Source: Centipeda noxia ATCC 43541 (GTDB taxonomy: Bacteria > Bacillota > Negativicutes > Selenomonadales > Selenomonadaceae). Taken from it: a stretch of DNA of 62,972 nt. The notes beneath the pieces were generated by a model. The model saw nothing but the letters and a program-made list of their open reading frames with translations, was not told the origin of the DNA and searched no databases. The first letter of the stretch is position 1. Every line of letters begins with the position of its first letter. The translations under genes were made by a program, and so were the position numbers. This document shows positions 8,469-24,562 of this stretch, piece by piece. The stretch lies in contig NZ_GG749280.1 in the NCBI RefSeq assembly GCF_000160555.1, forward strand, positions 536,723 to 599,694. Direction: 5' to 3'.

Positions 8469-8509
8469 ATCTTTCTAATCACGATTATAATAATCGTGAT
8501 TAGAAAGAT
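8469..8509. repeat. 41-bp perfect palindrome at the methyltransferase promoter
   Basis: Two 20-base arms (8469-8488 and 8490-8509) are exact reverse complements around a single A at 8489. One end overlaps the -10 box of the methyltransferase promoter and the rest covers the predicted start of transcription. This fits an operator that controls the cassette. It would also form a long hairpin at the 5' end of the mRNA. There is no T run after it in either direction, so a terminator is unlikely. Confidence 0.9.
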
Positions 8510-8536
8510 TATATACCGTTTGACGAAAATCATCAA
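8508..8536 (-). promoter_or_regulatory. Promoter of the restriction-modification operon
   Basis: The minus strand has TTGATG (8531-8536), a 17-base spacer and TATAAT (8508-8513). It starts immediately after the rsmI stop, and its -10 box shares two bases with the palindrome. Confidence 0.7.
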
Positions 8537-8539
8537 TCT

Positions 8540-9397
8540 TCAGTGGGAGTCATCGTCCCCCACCAATACCGCCTGATATACCTCCCTGCGCGAGATGCCG
8601 AGTTCCTGCGCGGTGCGGCGCATGGCCTCCTTCTTGTCGAGTCCCGCGGCGATATGTGCCTCGTAGCGCTCCATGAGGGTCGCCTCCGCCGCATCCGCAG
8701 CGGCGGCAGTACTCTTGTCCGCTCCTGCAACAATGAGGACGAACTCGCCGCGCGGTTCGTTCTCCCGATAATGCGTGAGGAGTTCGCCGAGCATCATGCG
8801 GCGGAACTCCTCGAACTTTTTCGTGAGCTCGCGCGCGGCGCATGCGCGCCGCTCCGCTCCGAGTGTCTCCGCGAGGACCGCGAGTGTCTCACGCAGGCGG
8901 TGCGGCGCCTCGTAGAAGATGAGCGTCTCGGGATATCCTGCAATACGTGCGAGGAGCTCCCTGCGCTTCTTGTCTTTGCGTGGGAGAAACCCGACGAAGA
9001 CAAAGCCCTCCAGCGGAAGCCCCGCGCAGATGAGACCGGAGAGCGCCGCGTTCGCCCCCGGCAGAGGCGTGACGAGAATCCCCTCGGCAATGGCGCGCTG
9101 CGCAAGATCGCCGCCGGGGTCGGCAATGCCCGGCAGCCCTGCATCGCTGACACAGACGATGGTCTCACCTGCAAGAAGCCGCGCGATGAGTTCCGGTCCC
9201 TTGGCATCCTTATTGTGCTCGTAGTAGCTCGTCATCGGCGTATGGATGTCATAGTGCGCGAGCAGCGCGCGCGTGTGCCGCGTGTCCTCGGCCGCGATGC
9301 AGTCCGCTGCACGCAGTGTCTCAACGGCGCGGTAGGTGATGTCGCCGAGGTTGCCGATGGGCGTTCCGCAGAGATAAAGCCGTCCCGTCTGTTCCAC
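8540..9397 (-). CDS. rsmI: 16S rRNA (cytidine1402-2'-O)-methyltransferase
   Basis: RsmI uses S-adenosylmethionine to methylate the ribose of C1402 in the decoding centre of 16S rRNA. The 285-residue protein has the tetrapyrrole-methylase fold: LYLCGTPIGNLGDIT at the N-terminus, AAEDTRHTRALL, SDAGLPGIADPG, PLPGANAALSGL and FYEAPHRLRETL. A C-terminal helical tail ends in a helix-turn-helix-like ISRREVYQAVL. The start is GTG at 9397, six bases after GGAGGAA. In related genomes it is commonly next to metG; here a restriction-modification cassette intervenes. Confidence 0.95.
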   Translation of the reverse strand: MEQTGRLYLCGTPIGNLGDITYRAVETLRAADCIAAEDTRHTRALLAHYDIHTPMTSYYEHNKDAKGPELIARLLAGETIVCVSDAGLPGIADPGGDLAQRAIAEGILVTPLPGANAALSGLICAGLPLEGFVFVGFLPRKDKKRRELLARIAGYPETLIFYEAPHRLRETLAVLAETLGAERRACAARELTKKFEEFRRMMLGELLTHYRENEPRGEFVLIVAGADKSTAAAADAAEATLMERYEAHIAAGLDKKEAMRRTAQELGISRREVYQAVLVGDDDSH

Positions 9398-9433
9398 TCT
9401 GGTTCCTCCGTTTTCTATACGTTCTCATTTTGT

Positions 9434-9460
9434 TTTATACTGGAAGGAGCATGTTGTCAA
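9434..9460 (-). promoter_or_regulatory. Possible rsmI promoter
   Basis: The minus strand has TTGACA (9455-9460) and TATAAA (9434-9439) with a short 15-base spacer. The boxes are good but the spacing is suboptimal. Confidence 0.4.
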
Positions 9461-9626
9461 GAAAAACGCATGAAAATCACCCGCGTTAAAAGTCGATTAT
9501 ATTTCTCATTTTTGCCTTTTCATTTTCTCTGTATTCATATATAGTAGGGACATATTAAAGGAAGTGCTGATAAGCATATGGTTTATTTTATCCGCGTTTC
9601 CTTAAGGAATGACGAGGTGGATTATT

Positions 9627-10313
9627 ATGGACGAAAAGACACGGGTCCTCATTGTAGAGGATGAGACACGCATTGCGCGCTTCCTGCAGATGGAGCTGGA
9701 ACACGAGGGCTTTGAGGCAGAGACCGAGGGGAACGGTACGCGTGCGTACGAGCGCATCATCCAAGAGAATTTCGACATTATTCTGCTCGATGTGATGCTG
9801 CCCGGCATGGACGGCATTGAGATCTGCCGGCGTGTCCGCGCGGTGACCAACGTGCCCATCATCATGCTGACGGCAAAGGATGCGGTAGAGGACCGCGTCG
9901 AGGGACTCGACATCGGCGCAGACGATTATATCACGAAACCGTTCGCCGTGCCGGAGCTGATTGCGCGCCTCAAGAATGCGCTGCGCCGCCGCGACATCTC
10001 GACCGAGGATGCCTCGGACCGTCTCACGGTGAAGAACCTCATCATGTTCCTCTCCCGCTACGAGGTACAGGTGGACGGCGAGACCGTGGCGCTCACGAAG
10101 CGCGAATACGATCTGCTCGAGTATCTCCTGCGCAACAAGCGCACCGTTCTGACGCGCGATCAAATCCTGCAGGAGGTATGGGGATTCGACTACACAGGCG
10201 AAACCAATGTCGTCGACGTCTACATCCGTTACCTGCGCGCTAAGCTGGATGACCGCTTCAACAAGAAGTACATCTACACGGTGCGGGGTGTCGGATATGT
10301 GGTACGCGACTAG
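9627..10313 (+). CDS. OmpR/PhoB-type response regulator
   Basis: This is the DNA-binding half of a two-component system. The 228-residue protein has a receiver domain with the acidic pocket VEDE (residues 10-13), the phospho-acceptor Asp about residue 55 in ILLDVMLPGMDG, and the conserved KPF lysine. A C-terminal winged-helix domain carries LTKREYDLLEYLLRN and RYLRAKLDD. The start at 9627 follows GAGGTGG; the open frame begins six codons earlier without a better site. The histidine kinase gene overlaps its end by 17 bases, so the pair is co-transcribed and coupled. The signal is not evident from the sequence. Confidence 0.93.
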   Translation: MDEKTRVLIVEDETRIARFLQMELEHEGFEAETEGNGTRAYERIIQENFDIILLDVMLPGMDGIEICRRVRAVTNVPIIMLTAKDAVEDRVEGLDIGADDYITKPFAVPELIARLKNALRRRDISTEDASDRLTVKNLIMFLSRYEVQVDGETVALTKREYDLLEYLLRNKRTVLTRDQILQEVWGFDYTGETNVVDVYIRYLRAKLDDRFNKKYIYTVRGVGYVVRD

Positions 10314-11739
10314 GGCACGCCTGGCTCACTGGATCGATCGCTACTTTTACATCCGCATCTCAACGAAGATTACCCTGCTGTACGCGGCAATCCTCTTTTT
10401 CGTACTCATTCTCTCGACGGCGATTCTGGGGATTGGCGCGTACATCTATTTTTACCGGCAGGCGGAGGTCGATCTCGACCGCAGCATTCGCCATGTGATG
10501 AGCAACATCGAGAGCGGACATGCGACTGAGGCCAAGTTCTGGTTTGAGGGGCCGGTCATTCCCGGCGTCATCGTTCGCATCACGGACAGCACGGGGCGTG
10601 TCGTCCTCGATACGGATGCGCATTTCCCATCGATCGAAACCATCGAAAGCGGGCAGATCACGACGCCCTTCTGGGCGAATCCCGACATGGAGGTCTCCGA
10701 ATTCCGCAACGGCGCGGTCTATCACGCGCGCCGCGACGTCGAATACGGCGGCATTGTCTATCACGTTCATTTCTTCCGTACGATCACCACAGAAAAGGAC
10801 TTTTTCTATTCACTTCAACGGCTGATCTTCTATACGGTTGCCATCTGCTTTGTCCTCGCGCTCATTGCGGGACATTTCATCAGCACGCGCATCTTAAAGC
10901 CGATCCGCGAGATCACATGGACAGCGCGCAGCATTGAGGTGGAACGCCTCGGCCGGCGCCTCGACGTGCCGCGCGCGCGCGATGAGCTCTCCGAGCTCGC
11001 CCGCACATTCAACCGCATGCTAGACCGTCTGCAGGAAGGATTCCAGCAGGAGCAGCGCTTTGTCTCCGATGCTTCGCACGAGCTGCGCACGCCGCTCACG
11101 GTGATCCTCGGCTACTCCGACATGCTCGCGCGCTGGGGCCGCGAGGATAAGAACATCCTCGATGAGGGCATCACCTCCATCCGCTCGGAGGCGGAGAATA
11201 TGCAGCAGCTCATCGAAAAGCTGCTCTTCCTCGCGCGCGCTGATCAGAAGCGTCAGGCCGTCAACAAGGAAGATGTGGATCTGGCCGAACTCCTCGCCGA
11301 TACGATCGAGAAGATGCAGATGGTCACGCCCTCGCATGAGGTCACGCTCGGCGCAAACGCTCCCGCGATCGTCAACGCGGATCCCGTTCTGCTGCGCCAG
11401 CTGCTGCGCATTTTCCTCGAAAACAGTCTGAAATATACGCCCCCCGGCGGTCACATCCACGCCTGCTCCGTACTTTCCGCGGACGGTTCCGAGGTCATGG
11501 TGACGCTCTCGGACGACGGCATCGGAATCGCGCCCGAACATCAGGCGCATATTTTCGACCGATTCTACCGCGTGGATTCCTCGCGTACAAAGGAGACGGG
11601 CGGCTCGGGACTCGGGCTCTCGATCGCACGTTGGATCGCGGAGCGTCACGACATCAAGATCGCCCTCCAGAGTGCGGTGGACGAAGGTACGACGATCACG
11701 CTCACCATCCCGACCGTACCGGAGGCCGATGTTCCATAA
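10297..11739 (+). CDS. Sensor histidine kinase
   Basis: This 480-residue membrane kinase partners the preceding regulator. It has a first transmembrane helix at about residues 25-52, an extracytoplasmic sensor region of roughly 120 residues, a second transmembrane helix about residues 175-195, and a HAMP linker. A HisKA domain with DASHELRTPLTVILGYSDML holds the phosphorylated histidine. An ATPase domain follows with an N box (NSLKYTPPGG), DDGIGIAP and GGSGLGLS. The layout is that of ArlS/ResE-type sensors. I start at ATG 10297, inside the last codons of the regulator. The sensor region has no domain I recognise. Confidence 0.92.
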   Translation: MWYATRARLAHWIDRYFYIRISTKITLLYAAILFFVLILSTAILGIGAYIYFYRQAEVDLDRSIRHVMSNIESGHATEAKFWFEGPVIPGVIVRITDSTGRVVLDTDAHFPSIETIESGQITTPFWANPDMEVSEFRNGAVYHARRDVEYGGIVYHVHFFRTITTEKDFFYSLQRLIFYTVAICFVLALIAGHFISTRILKPIREITWTARSIEVERLGRRLDVPRARDELSELARTFNRMLDRLQEGFQQEQRFVSDASHELRTPLTVILGYSDMLARWGREDKNILDEGITSIRSEAENMQQLIEKLLFLARADQKRQAVNKEDVDLAELLADTIEKMQMVTPSHEVTLGANAPAIVNADPVLLRQLLRIFLENSLKYTPPGGHIHACSVLSADGSEVMVTLSDDGIGIAPEHQAHIFDRFYRVDSSRTKETGGSGLGLSIARWIAERHDIKIALQSAVDEGTTITLTIPTVPEADVP

Positions 11740-11752
11740 TGTATACCAGCGA

Positions 11753-11789
11753 GGCGCTGTCCGCAGCATACACGGACAGCGCCTTTTTA
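11753..11789 (+). terminator. Terminator of the two-component operon
   Basis: GGCGCTGTCCG pairs with CGGACAGCGCC and is followed by five Ts. Confidence 0.9.
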
Positions 11790-11829
11790 TGATACAATAA
11801 AGGAAATATAAAAAGAAAGGCGGATCGCT

Positions 11830-12684
11830 ATGAAAATCCTCATCACAGGCGCAACCGGACAGCTGGGCCGAGACTGCGTACAGGCATGCAAGGCGCGCGG
11901 GCACGAGGTATACGGCGTCTCCTCGCGGATGTTCCCCCTCTCGGATGAGACGGCGATGCGCGGTGTGCTCGACACGTTCGCGCCCGATGCCATCCTCCAT
12001 GCGGCGGCATATACAGCGGTCGATCAGGCGGAGGACGAGCCGGCACTCTGCCGCCTCGTCAACGCAGCGGGAACCGAAATCCTCGCACGCCTCGCCCAGG
12101 AGAGGAACACGAAGTTCCTCTATATCAGCACGGACTATGTGTTCCCGGGCACGGGAACAGAGCCCTATGAGACGGATGCCGCGACCGGCCCGCGCAATGT
12201 CTACGGCGCCTCAAAGCGCATGGGCGAGGAGGCGGTGCAGGCACATCTCGACAGATATTTCATCGTGCGCATCTCGTGGGTCTTCGGCGCATACGGCAGG
12301 AACTTCGTCAAGACGATGCTTGCGCTCTCTGAGACACACAAGAGTCTCTCCATCGTCGGCGATCAGATCGGCTCACCAACCTACACGCACGATCTCGCTC
12401 CCCTGCTCGCAGATATGCTAGAGAGCGAGAAGTACGGCATCTATCACGCAACGAACGAGGGCTTCTGCTCCTGGGCGGAGTTCGCCGCCGAGATCTTCCG
12501 TGCTGCCGGCAGGAGCGTCAACGTCACCTCCGTCCCCTCGCATGCCTACCCGACGAAAGCTGTGCGCCCGAAAAACTCGCGCCTCAGCAAGGCGAGCCTC
12601 GATGCGGCGGGGTTCCGCCGTCTCCCCGCGTGGCAGGATGCCGTCGCCCGCTGCCTGGAGGAGCTGGCACGCACCGAAGCATAG
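11830..12684 (+). CDS. rfbD: dTDP-4-dehydrorhamnose reductase
   Basis: RfbD carries out the last step of dTDP-L-rhamnose synthesis, reducing the 4-keto sugar with NAD(P)H. It supplies rhamnose for surface polysaccharide. The 284-residue protein is a short-chain dehydrogenase with the nucleotide motif ITGATGQLG at residues 4-12, [20 protein letters not shown] and the catalytic YGASK. The start follows AGAAAGGCGG. No other rhamnose genes (rfbA, rfbB, rfbC) are in the window, so the pathway is dispersed here. The following sstT gene starts 86 bases later. Confidence 0.92.
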   Translation: MKILITGATGQLGRDCVQACKARGHEVYGVSSRMFPLSDETAMRGVLDTFAPDAILHAAAYTAVDQAEDEPALCRLVNAAGTEILARLAQERNTKFLYISTDYVFPGTGTEPYETDAATGPRNVYGASKRMGEEAVQAHLDRYFIVRISWVFGAYGRNFVKTMLALSETHKSLSIVGDQIGSPTYTHDLAPLLADMLESEKYGIYHATNEGFCSWAEFAAEIFRAAGRSVNVTSVPSHAYPTKAVRPKNSRLSKASLDAAGFRRLPAWQDAVARCLEELARTEA

Positions 12685-12769
12685 CCGTGCGCCGAACAAA
12701 ACGGTGACAAGGCGCCCCCGTTCTGTTATAATAGAGGATATTTTTTCATCCGAAAGGGAGGAATCTTTT

Positions 12770-14017
12770 TTGCTCAGCAACATCAGCCGCAAGTACCGTG
12801 AGACAGCGCTCATCAAGCTCATCGCTGTCGGACTCATCATCGGCATCTTCATCGCGCTTTATGCGCCCGCCGCCATCCCCATCGTCGCCGTGCTCGGCGA
12901 TGTCTTCGTCCGCGCCCTGAAGGGCGTCGCACCGATCCTCGTCTTCGTCCTGGTCATGAACGCCATGGCGCAGCGCACCGTCGGTGCAGGCGCAGCGCTG
13001 AAGCCCATCGTGCGCCTCTACGTCATCGCAACCTTCCTCGCGTCCGTCGTCGCGGTTGCATTCTCCTTTGCCTTCCCGTCTACGCTGCATCTGGTTGTCG
13101 CCGATGCGACGGTCACTCCGCCGAGCGGCATCATCGAGGTCGTTCACAACCTCATCCTCAACGTCGTCGACAACCCGCTCCACGCCATCGCAAACGCCAA
13201 CTACATCGGCATCCTCGCATGGAGTGTCCTCGCCGGTGTGGCGCTGCAGAAAGCAAGTCCGACCACAAAGAACACCGTCCATGATTTTGCCGTCGTCATG
13301 ACACAGATCGTGCTCTGGGTCATCCGCTTTGCCCCGTTCGGCATCATGGGTCTCGTCGCGGATGCTGTCGGTACGAGCGGCGTGGATGCCCTCATCAGCT
13401 ACCTTCAGCTGCTTGCCGTTCTGCTCGGCGCATTCTTCTCCGTCGCACTCATCATGAATCCGATCATTGTCTGGGCGCACATCCGCCGCAACCCGTTCCC
13501 GCTTGTCTTTACGACCCTGCGCGAGAGCGGCATCTACGCATTCTTCACGCGCAGCTCCGCAGCAAACATTCCGGTCAACCTGCAGCTGTGCAAGCGCCTC
13601 GGACTCAATCCCGAGGTCTACTCCATCTCCATTCCGCTCGGTGCGACCATCAACATGAGCGGCGCAGCGATCACGATTGCGATTCTCTCGCTCGCCGCAG
13701 CGAATACGCTCGGCATCCATGTGGATCTGCCGACCGCGCTTCTGCTGTGCCTCATCGCCACCATCGGCGCATGCGGCGCATCGGGTGTCGCGGGCGGTTC
13801 GCTGCTCCTCATCCCCGTTGCCTGCTCCTCGTTCGGCATCAGCAACGACATCGCGATGCAGGTTGTCGGGGTCGGCTTCATCATCGGTGTTCTGCAGGAC
13901 TCCTGCGAGACCGCGCTCAACAGCTCCACCGACGTCCTCTTTACCGCGACGGCAGAATTCGCGGGCCGCGCAAAGGAAGGCACGCTGCGCGATGCGGACA
14001 TGACGCCGAAGGCATAA
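12770..14017 (+). CDS. sstT: Serine/threonine:Na+ symporter
   Basis: SstT imports L-serine and L-threonine together with sodium. The 415-residue protein is a dicarboxylate/amino acid:cation symporter with about eight to nine membrane segments and the family hairpin and binding motifs [17 protein letters not shown] and [13 protein letters not shown], plus [16 protein letters not shown] near the C-terminus. The start is TTG at 12770, directly after GGGAGG; upstream ATG codons in the same frame lie inside rfbD. A tannase-like gene follows 20 bases later and may be co-transcribed. Confidence 0.9.
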   Translation: MLSNISRKYRETALIKLIAVGLIIGIFIALYAPAAIPIVAVLGDVFVRALKGVAPILVFVLVMNAMAQRTVGAGAALKPIVRLYVIATFLASVVAVAFSFAFPSTLHLVVADATVTPPSGIIEVVHNLILNVVDNPLHAIANANYIGILAWSVLAGVALQKASPTTKNTVHDFAVVMTQIVLWVIRFAPFGIMGLVADAVGTSGVDALISYLQLLAVLLGAFFSVALIMNPIIVWAHIRRNPFPLVFTTLRESGIYAFFTRSSAANIPVNLQLCKRLGLNPEVYSISIPLGATINMSGAAITIAILSLAAANTLGIHVDLPTALLLCLIATIGACGASGVAGGSLLLIPVACSSFGISNDIAMQVVGVGFIIGVLQDSCETALNSSTDVLFTATAEFAGRAKEGTLRDADMTPKA

Positions 14018-14037
14018 CTCCCTGTAAAGGATATCTC

Positions 14038-15651
14038 ATGAAAAAACGCTCTCTTTTCAAAATCGCCGTTCTCGGCGCGTGTCTCACGCTTCCGGTCTCC
14101 AGTGCATATGCGACGGAGGCAGGAACGCCGGCGCTGCCGCTTCCCCCGCTCTCGGGCGAGGCTGCAGAGGTCCTCACCGCGCTTGCCGGAGCAAATATGG
14201 CAAACCTCGCTTTTGATCCCTCCTCGTACACCGACGAAACACTCGTCGTGAACGGAAAGCCGGTCGCATTCCGCGCCTATCGCAACATTCCCTATGCCGC
14301 GCTGCCGAAGGATGCCGCGCGCCAGCGCATGAGCATCTTCATCCCCGCTGCCTATCTCACGGGCGGCACGATAAACGGCTATACGGCAAAGACCGCGCCG
14401 ATCTTCCTGCCGAACGGCGTCGGCGGCTATATGCCGGGCGAGATTCAGGAGCCGTCCGAGCGTTCCCGCATGACGGGCGCGCCGAACGCATCTCTGATCG
14501 CACTCTCGCGCGGCCTCGTCGTCGCTGCGCCCGCGATCCGCGGACGCACGGATAAAGATGCGTCCGGTTCCTATATCGGCAAGGCCCCCTCTCTCGTCGT
14601 CGACTACAAGGCAGCCGTACAGTATCTGCGCTACAACGCCGCGCGTCTGCCGGCGGGCAATACCGACCGCATTATCGCCAACGGCACAAGCGCGGGCGGC
14701 GCGCTCTCCGCGCTCCTCGGCGCGACGGGCGGCAGCGCGGACTATGCCGACGCACTCGCTGAGATCGGCGCCGCAGGCGGACGCGACGATATCTACGCAG
14801 CGAGCTGCTACTGCCCCATCACCGATCTCGATCATGCCGATATGGCATACGAGTGGATCTTTGCAGGCGTAAATGACTATCATCAGAGTGCCAAGGGCAG
14901 CATGCCGCCCGCAGCCGGCGTCGCATCGTCCGGCAATACGGCCGTGAACCGTCCGTTGAATGCGCCGGCAGAGGGGGCGGCCGCGCCGATGACCGAGGAG
15001 CAGAGCACCGCCTCCGCGCGGCTCAAGGAACTCTATCCCGCCTATCTGAACAGCCTCGGGCTCAAGGACGCATCCGGCAGCCCCATGCTGCTCAATCCGG
15101 ACGGCACGGGCAGCTTTGCCGAATACGTCAAGGCGCTCTATCAAGCCTCCGTGCAGAGCGCGCTTGACCGCAAGGCGGATCTTGGCGGTGCGGACTGGTT
15201 CACCGTCAGGGACGGCAAAGCCGCGAATGTCGACCTCGCAAAATACGCCGCATGGGCAACACGCCTGAAGGCCGCGCCCGCATTCGACAAACTCGACCGC
15301 AGCTCCGGCGAGAACGATGTGTTCGGCACGACGGCAAACGTCCCGCGCCACTTTACAGACTTCGCGCGCCGATACGATCCCGCACACGGCGATCTCGCTC
15401 CCGATGAGGATATTCGCCGCATGAACCCACTCGGCTACATCGGCACAGCGGGCGTCAAGACGGCGCCGCACTTCCGCATCCGCCACGGCGCAAAGGACCG
15501 CGACACAGCACTCGCAGTGCCCGCCGTCCTCGCCCTGCGCCTGCAGAACGCGGGCATCGATGTGGACTTTGCCGTTCCATGGGGACAGGGACATGGCGGC
15601 GACTACGACCTCGACGAACTCTTCAACTGGATCGACCGCATCTGCAAATAA
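14038..15651 (+). CDS. Secreted alpha/beta hydrolase, probable subtype B tannase
   Basis: This 537-residue exported protein is probably a tannin acyl hydrolase, which releases gallic acid from gallate esters. A signal peptide spans about residues 1-23, with a cleavage-like site AYATEA. The nucleophile elbow reads NGTSAGGALSALLG, as in the lactobacillus-type subtype B tannases. The extended N-terminal YRNIPYAAL and MSIFIPAAYL segments and a C-terminal WGQGHGGDYD with the likely catalytic His fit the same family. It ends at a perfect bidirectional terminator. A broader feruloyl esterase or carboxylesterase role cannot be excluded. Confidence 0.65.
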   Translation: MKKRSLFKIAVLGACLTLPVSSAYATEAGTPALPLPPLSGEAAEVLTALAGANMANLAFDPSSYTDETLVVNGKPVAFRAYRNIPYAALPKDAARQRMSIFIPAAYLTGGTINGYTAKTAPIFLPNGVGGYMPGEIQEPSERSRMTGAPNASLIALSRGLVVAAPAIRGRTDKDASGSYIGKAPSLVVDYKAAVQYLRYNAARLPAGNTDRIIANGTSAGGALSALLGATGGSADYADALAEIGAAGGRDDIYAASCYCPITDLDHADMAYEWIFAGVNDYHQSAKGSMPPAAGVASSGNTAVNRPLNAPAEGAAAPMTEEQSTASARLKELYPAYLNSLGLKDASGSPMLLNPDGTGSFAEYVKALYQASVQSALDRKADLGGADWFTVRDGKAANVDLAKYAAWATRLKAAPAFDKLDRSSGENDVFGTTANVPRHFTDFARRYDPAHGDLAPDEDIRRMNPLGYIGTAGVKTAPHFRIRHGAKDRDTALAVPAVLALRLQNAGIDVDFAVPWGQGHGGDYDLDELFNWIDRICK

Positions 15652-15663
15652 TACATTGGATGC

Positions 15664-15709
15664 AAAAGGGCGGTACGAATGTGAATTTCACATTCGTACC
15701 GCCCTTTTT
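15664..15709. terminator. Bidirectional terminator between the tannase-like gene and bioY
   Basis: An 18-base stem (15668-15685 with 15687-15704) has T runs on the plus side (five) and the minus side (four), so it can end both convergent transcripts. Confidence 0.92.
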
Positions 15710-15719
15710 GCATTGATTC

Positions 15720-16274
15720 TCAGAAATAGCGCAGGCGGCGATTCAACGTGACGCCGAGCGCGGCAGCCGCGACTGCCTTGATAAGATCGCCGGGGATATA
15801 CTGCACGAGCGCCATAAAGGCGGCGACGATGCCGGCAAATTTATCCCCAAAGAGAATCGTCAGCCAGAGCGTCGCGATCGCATAGGTGACGGGCACACTC
15901 ACAAGCGCTCCCACAACCGCATAGCGCGCAAAGGACGGCTCTTTCCCCTTCAGCATGCTCATCAGCGTGTAGGCGGCGAGGAAGCCGATGAAGAAGCCGC
16001 CGCGCGGTCCGAAGATGATCCCGAGTCCGCCGACGCCGCCCGCGAACACGGGCAGACCGATTGCTCCGAGCACCGTGTAGCCGGCGATGACCACTGCCGT
16101 CTGCCGCGGCGTCAGGACAAGCGCCGCAAGACACATGACGAAGGTCTGCATCGTCAGCGGTGCCATGAACGGCACGGGGATCGCAATGTAGGCACTCACG
16201 CAGATGAGCGCGATGCAGAGTGCCATGCGTGTTGTGTTACGAACGGAAAAGAACTTATCATCAAGAGATGTCAT
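15720..16274 (-). CDS. bioY: Biotin transporter substrate-binding membrane protein BioY
   Basis: BioY is the biotin-specific S component of an ECF-type importer in the cytoplasmic membrane. The 184-residue protein has about six membrane helices and the family's VPFMAPLTMQTFVM segment after the first helix, plus GGLGIIFGPRGGFFIGF. No ATPase (EcfA) or T component is nearby, so it would use a shared ECF module or act alone. Biotin is needed by the decarboxylases whose sodium-pump subunits lie at 49.9-51.4 kb. Its promoter is embedded in the rpoC terminator. I do not see a clear BirA operator. Confidence 0.92.
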   Translation of the reverse strand: MTSLDDKFFSVRNTTRMALCIALICVSAYIAIPVPFMAPLTMQTFVMCLAALVLTPRQTAVVIAGYTVLGAIGLPVFAGGVGGLGIIFGPRGGFFIGFLAAYTLMSMLKGKEPSFARYAVVGALVSVPVTYAIATLWLTILFGDKFAGIVAAFMALVQYIPGDLIKAVAAAALGVTLNRRLRYF

Positions 16275-16304
16275 GGTAATCGCTCCTTCTTTTTACACGT
16301 TGCT

Positions 16305-16333
16305 ATTCTACACAGAAAAAAGAGCTTCGTCAA
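16305..16333 (-). promoter_or_regulatory. bioY promoter overlapping the rpoC terminator
   Basis: The minus strand has TTGACG (16328-16333), a 17-base spacer and TAGAAT (16305-16310). The -35 box lies in the distal arm of the terminator stem and the T run lies within the spacer. Confidence 0.65.
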
Positions 16334-16363
16334 CCTATTTTCAAAAACAGGTCGACAAAGCTT
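16315..16363 (-). terminator. Terminator of rpoBC
   Basis: On the minus strand AAGCTTTGTCGACCT pairs with AGGTTGACGAAGCT (one mismatch region) and is followed by TTTTTT. Confidence 0.85.
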
Positions 16364-16384
16364 CTTTCATCAAATTACAGACAT

Positions 16385-20410
<4,026 letters not shown>

Positions 20411-20428
20411 CAGATGCCACTCCCTTCC

Positions 20429-24169
<3,741 letters not shown>

Positions 24170-24228
24170 GAACGCTGTCACCCTTTCGCTGGATTATCAT
24201 AATGGTCTCTGTGCGAACTAAAATGAAC

Positions 24229-24277
24229 GGACACAAAAAGAACAAGGCAACCATTCGAATACCTTGCTCTCATGTCC
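24229..24277 (-). promoter_or_regulatory. Nested hairpin in the rpoB leader, possible attenuator
   Basis: On the minus strand GGACA...TGTCC encloses GCAAGG...CCTTGT followed by TCTTTTT. The inner hairpin plus T run resembles an intrinsic terminator about 60 bases before the rpoB start. It could tune rpoBC expression. I cannot tell this from an incidental structure. Confidence 0.45.
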
Positions 24278-24359
24278 TTTCCAAAAATAGAGCCGGAAAG
24301 CGCAGCGCTCCCCGAAAAAATGCGCACAAATCCCCATTCTTACGTCAATAGGTCATCAT

Positions 24360-24388
24360 ATAATACTACATCCTAATTTTCGTGTCAA
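24360..24388 (-). promoter_or_regulatory. rpoBC promoter
   Basis: The minus strand has TTGACA (24383-24388), a 17-base spacer and TATTAT (24360-24365), close to the sigma-70 consensus. The predicted leader is about 180 bases. Confidence 0.8.
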
Positions 24389-24562
24389 GAGATATTTTTC
24401 ACCTTTTTCTTTCGAAGAATCTTCAACGGCATCGAAATGTCTTATGCAAACGGCGGAGAGGCAGGCGCCTGCTTCTTTGAGTCAATGGTCCGGCTTGCAA
24501 AATCCCGTATGCTCATGTAGAATACAAATGGATTGGTATACAGGAATTATGGGAGGTATTTT

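Noticed and set aside
8469-8509. The 41-bp palindrome as an rsmI terminator
   Set aside because: There is no T run after the hairpin on the minus strand, and it overlaps a good promoter for the next gene.
13618-15594. A 658-codon minus-strand frame opposite sstT and the tannase-like gene
   Set aside because: Shadow frame; both plus-strand genes have ribosome sites, a signal peptide or membrane motifs, and a terminator.
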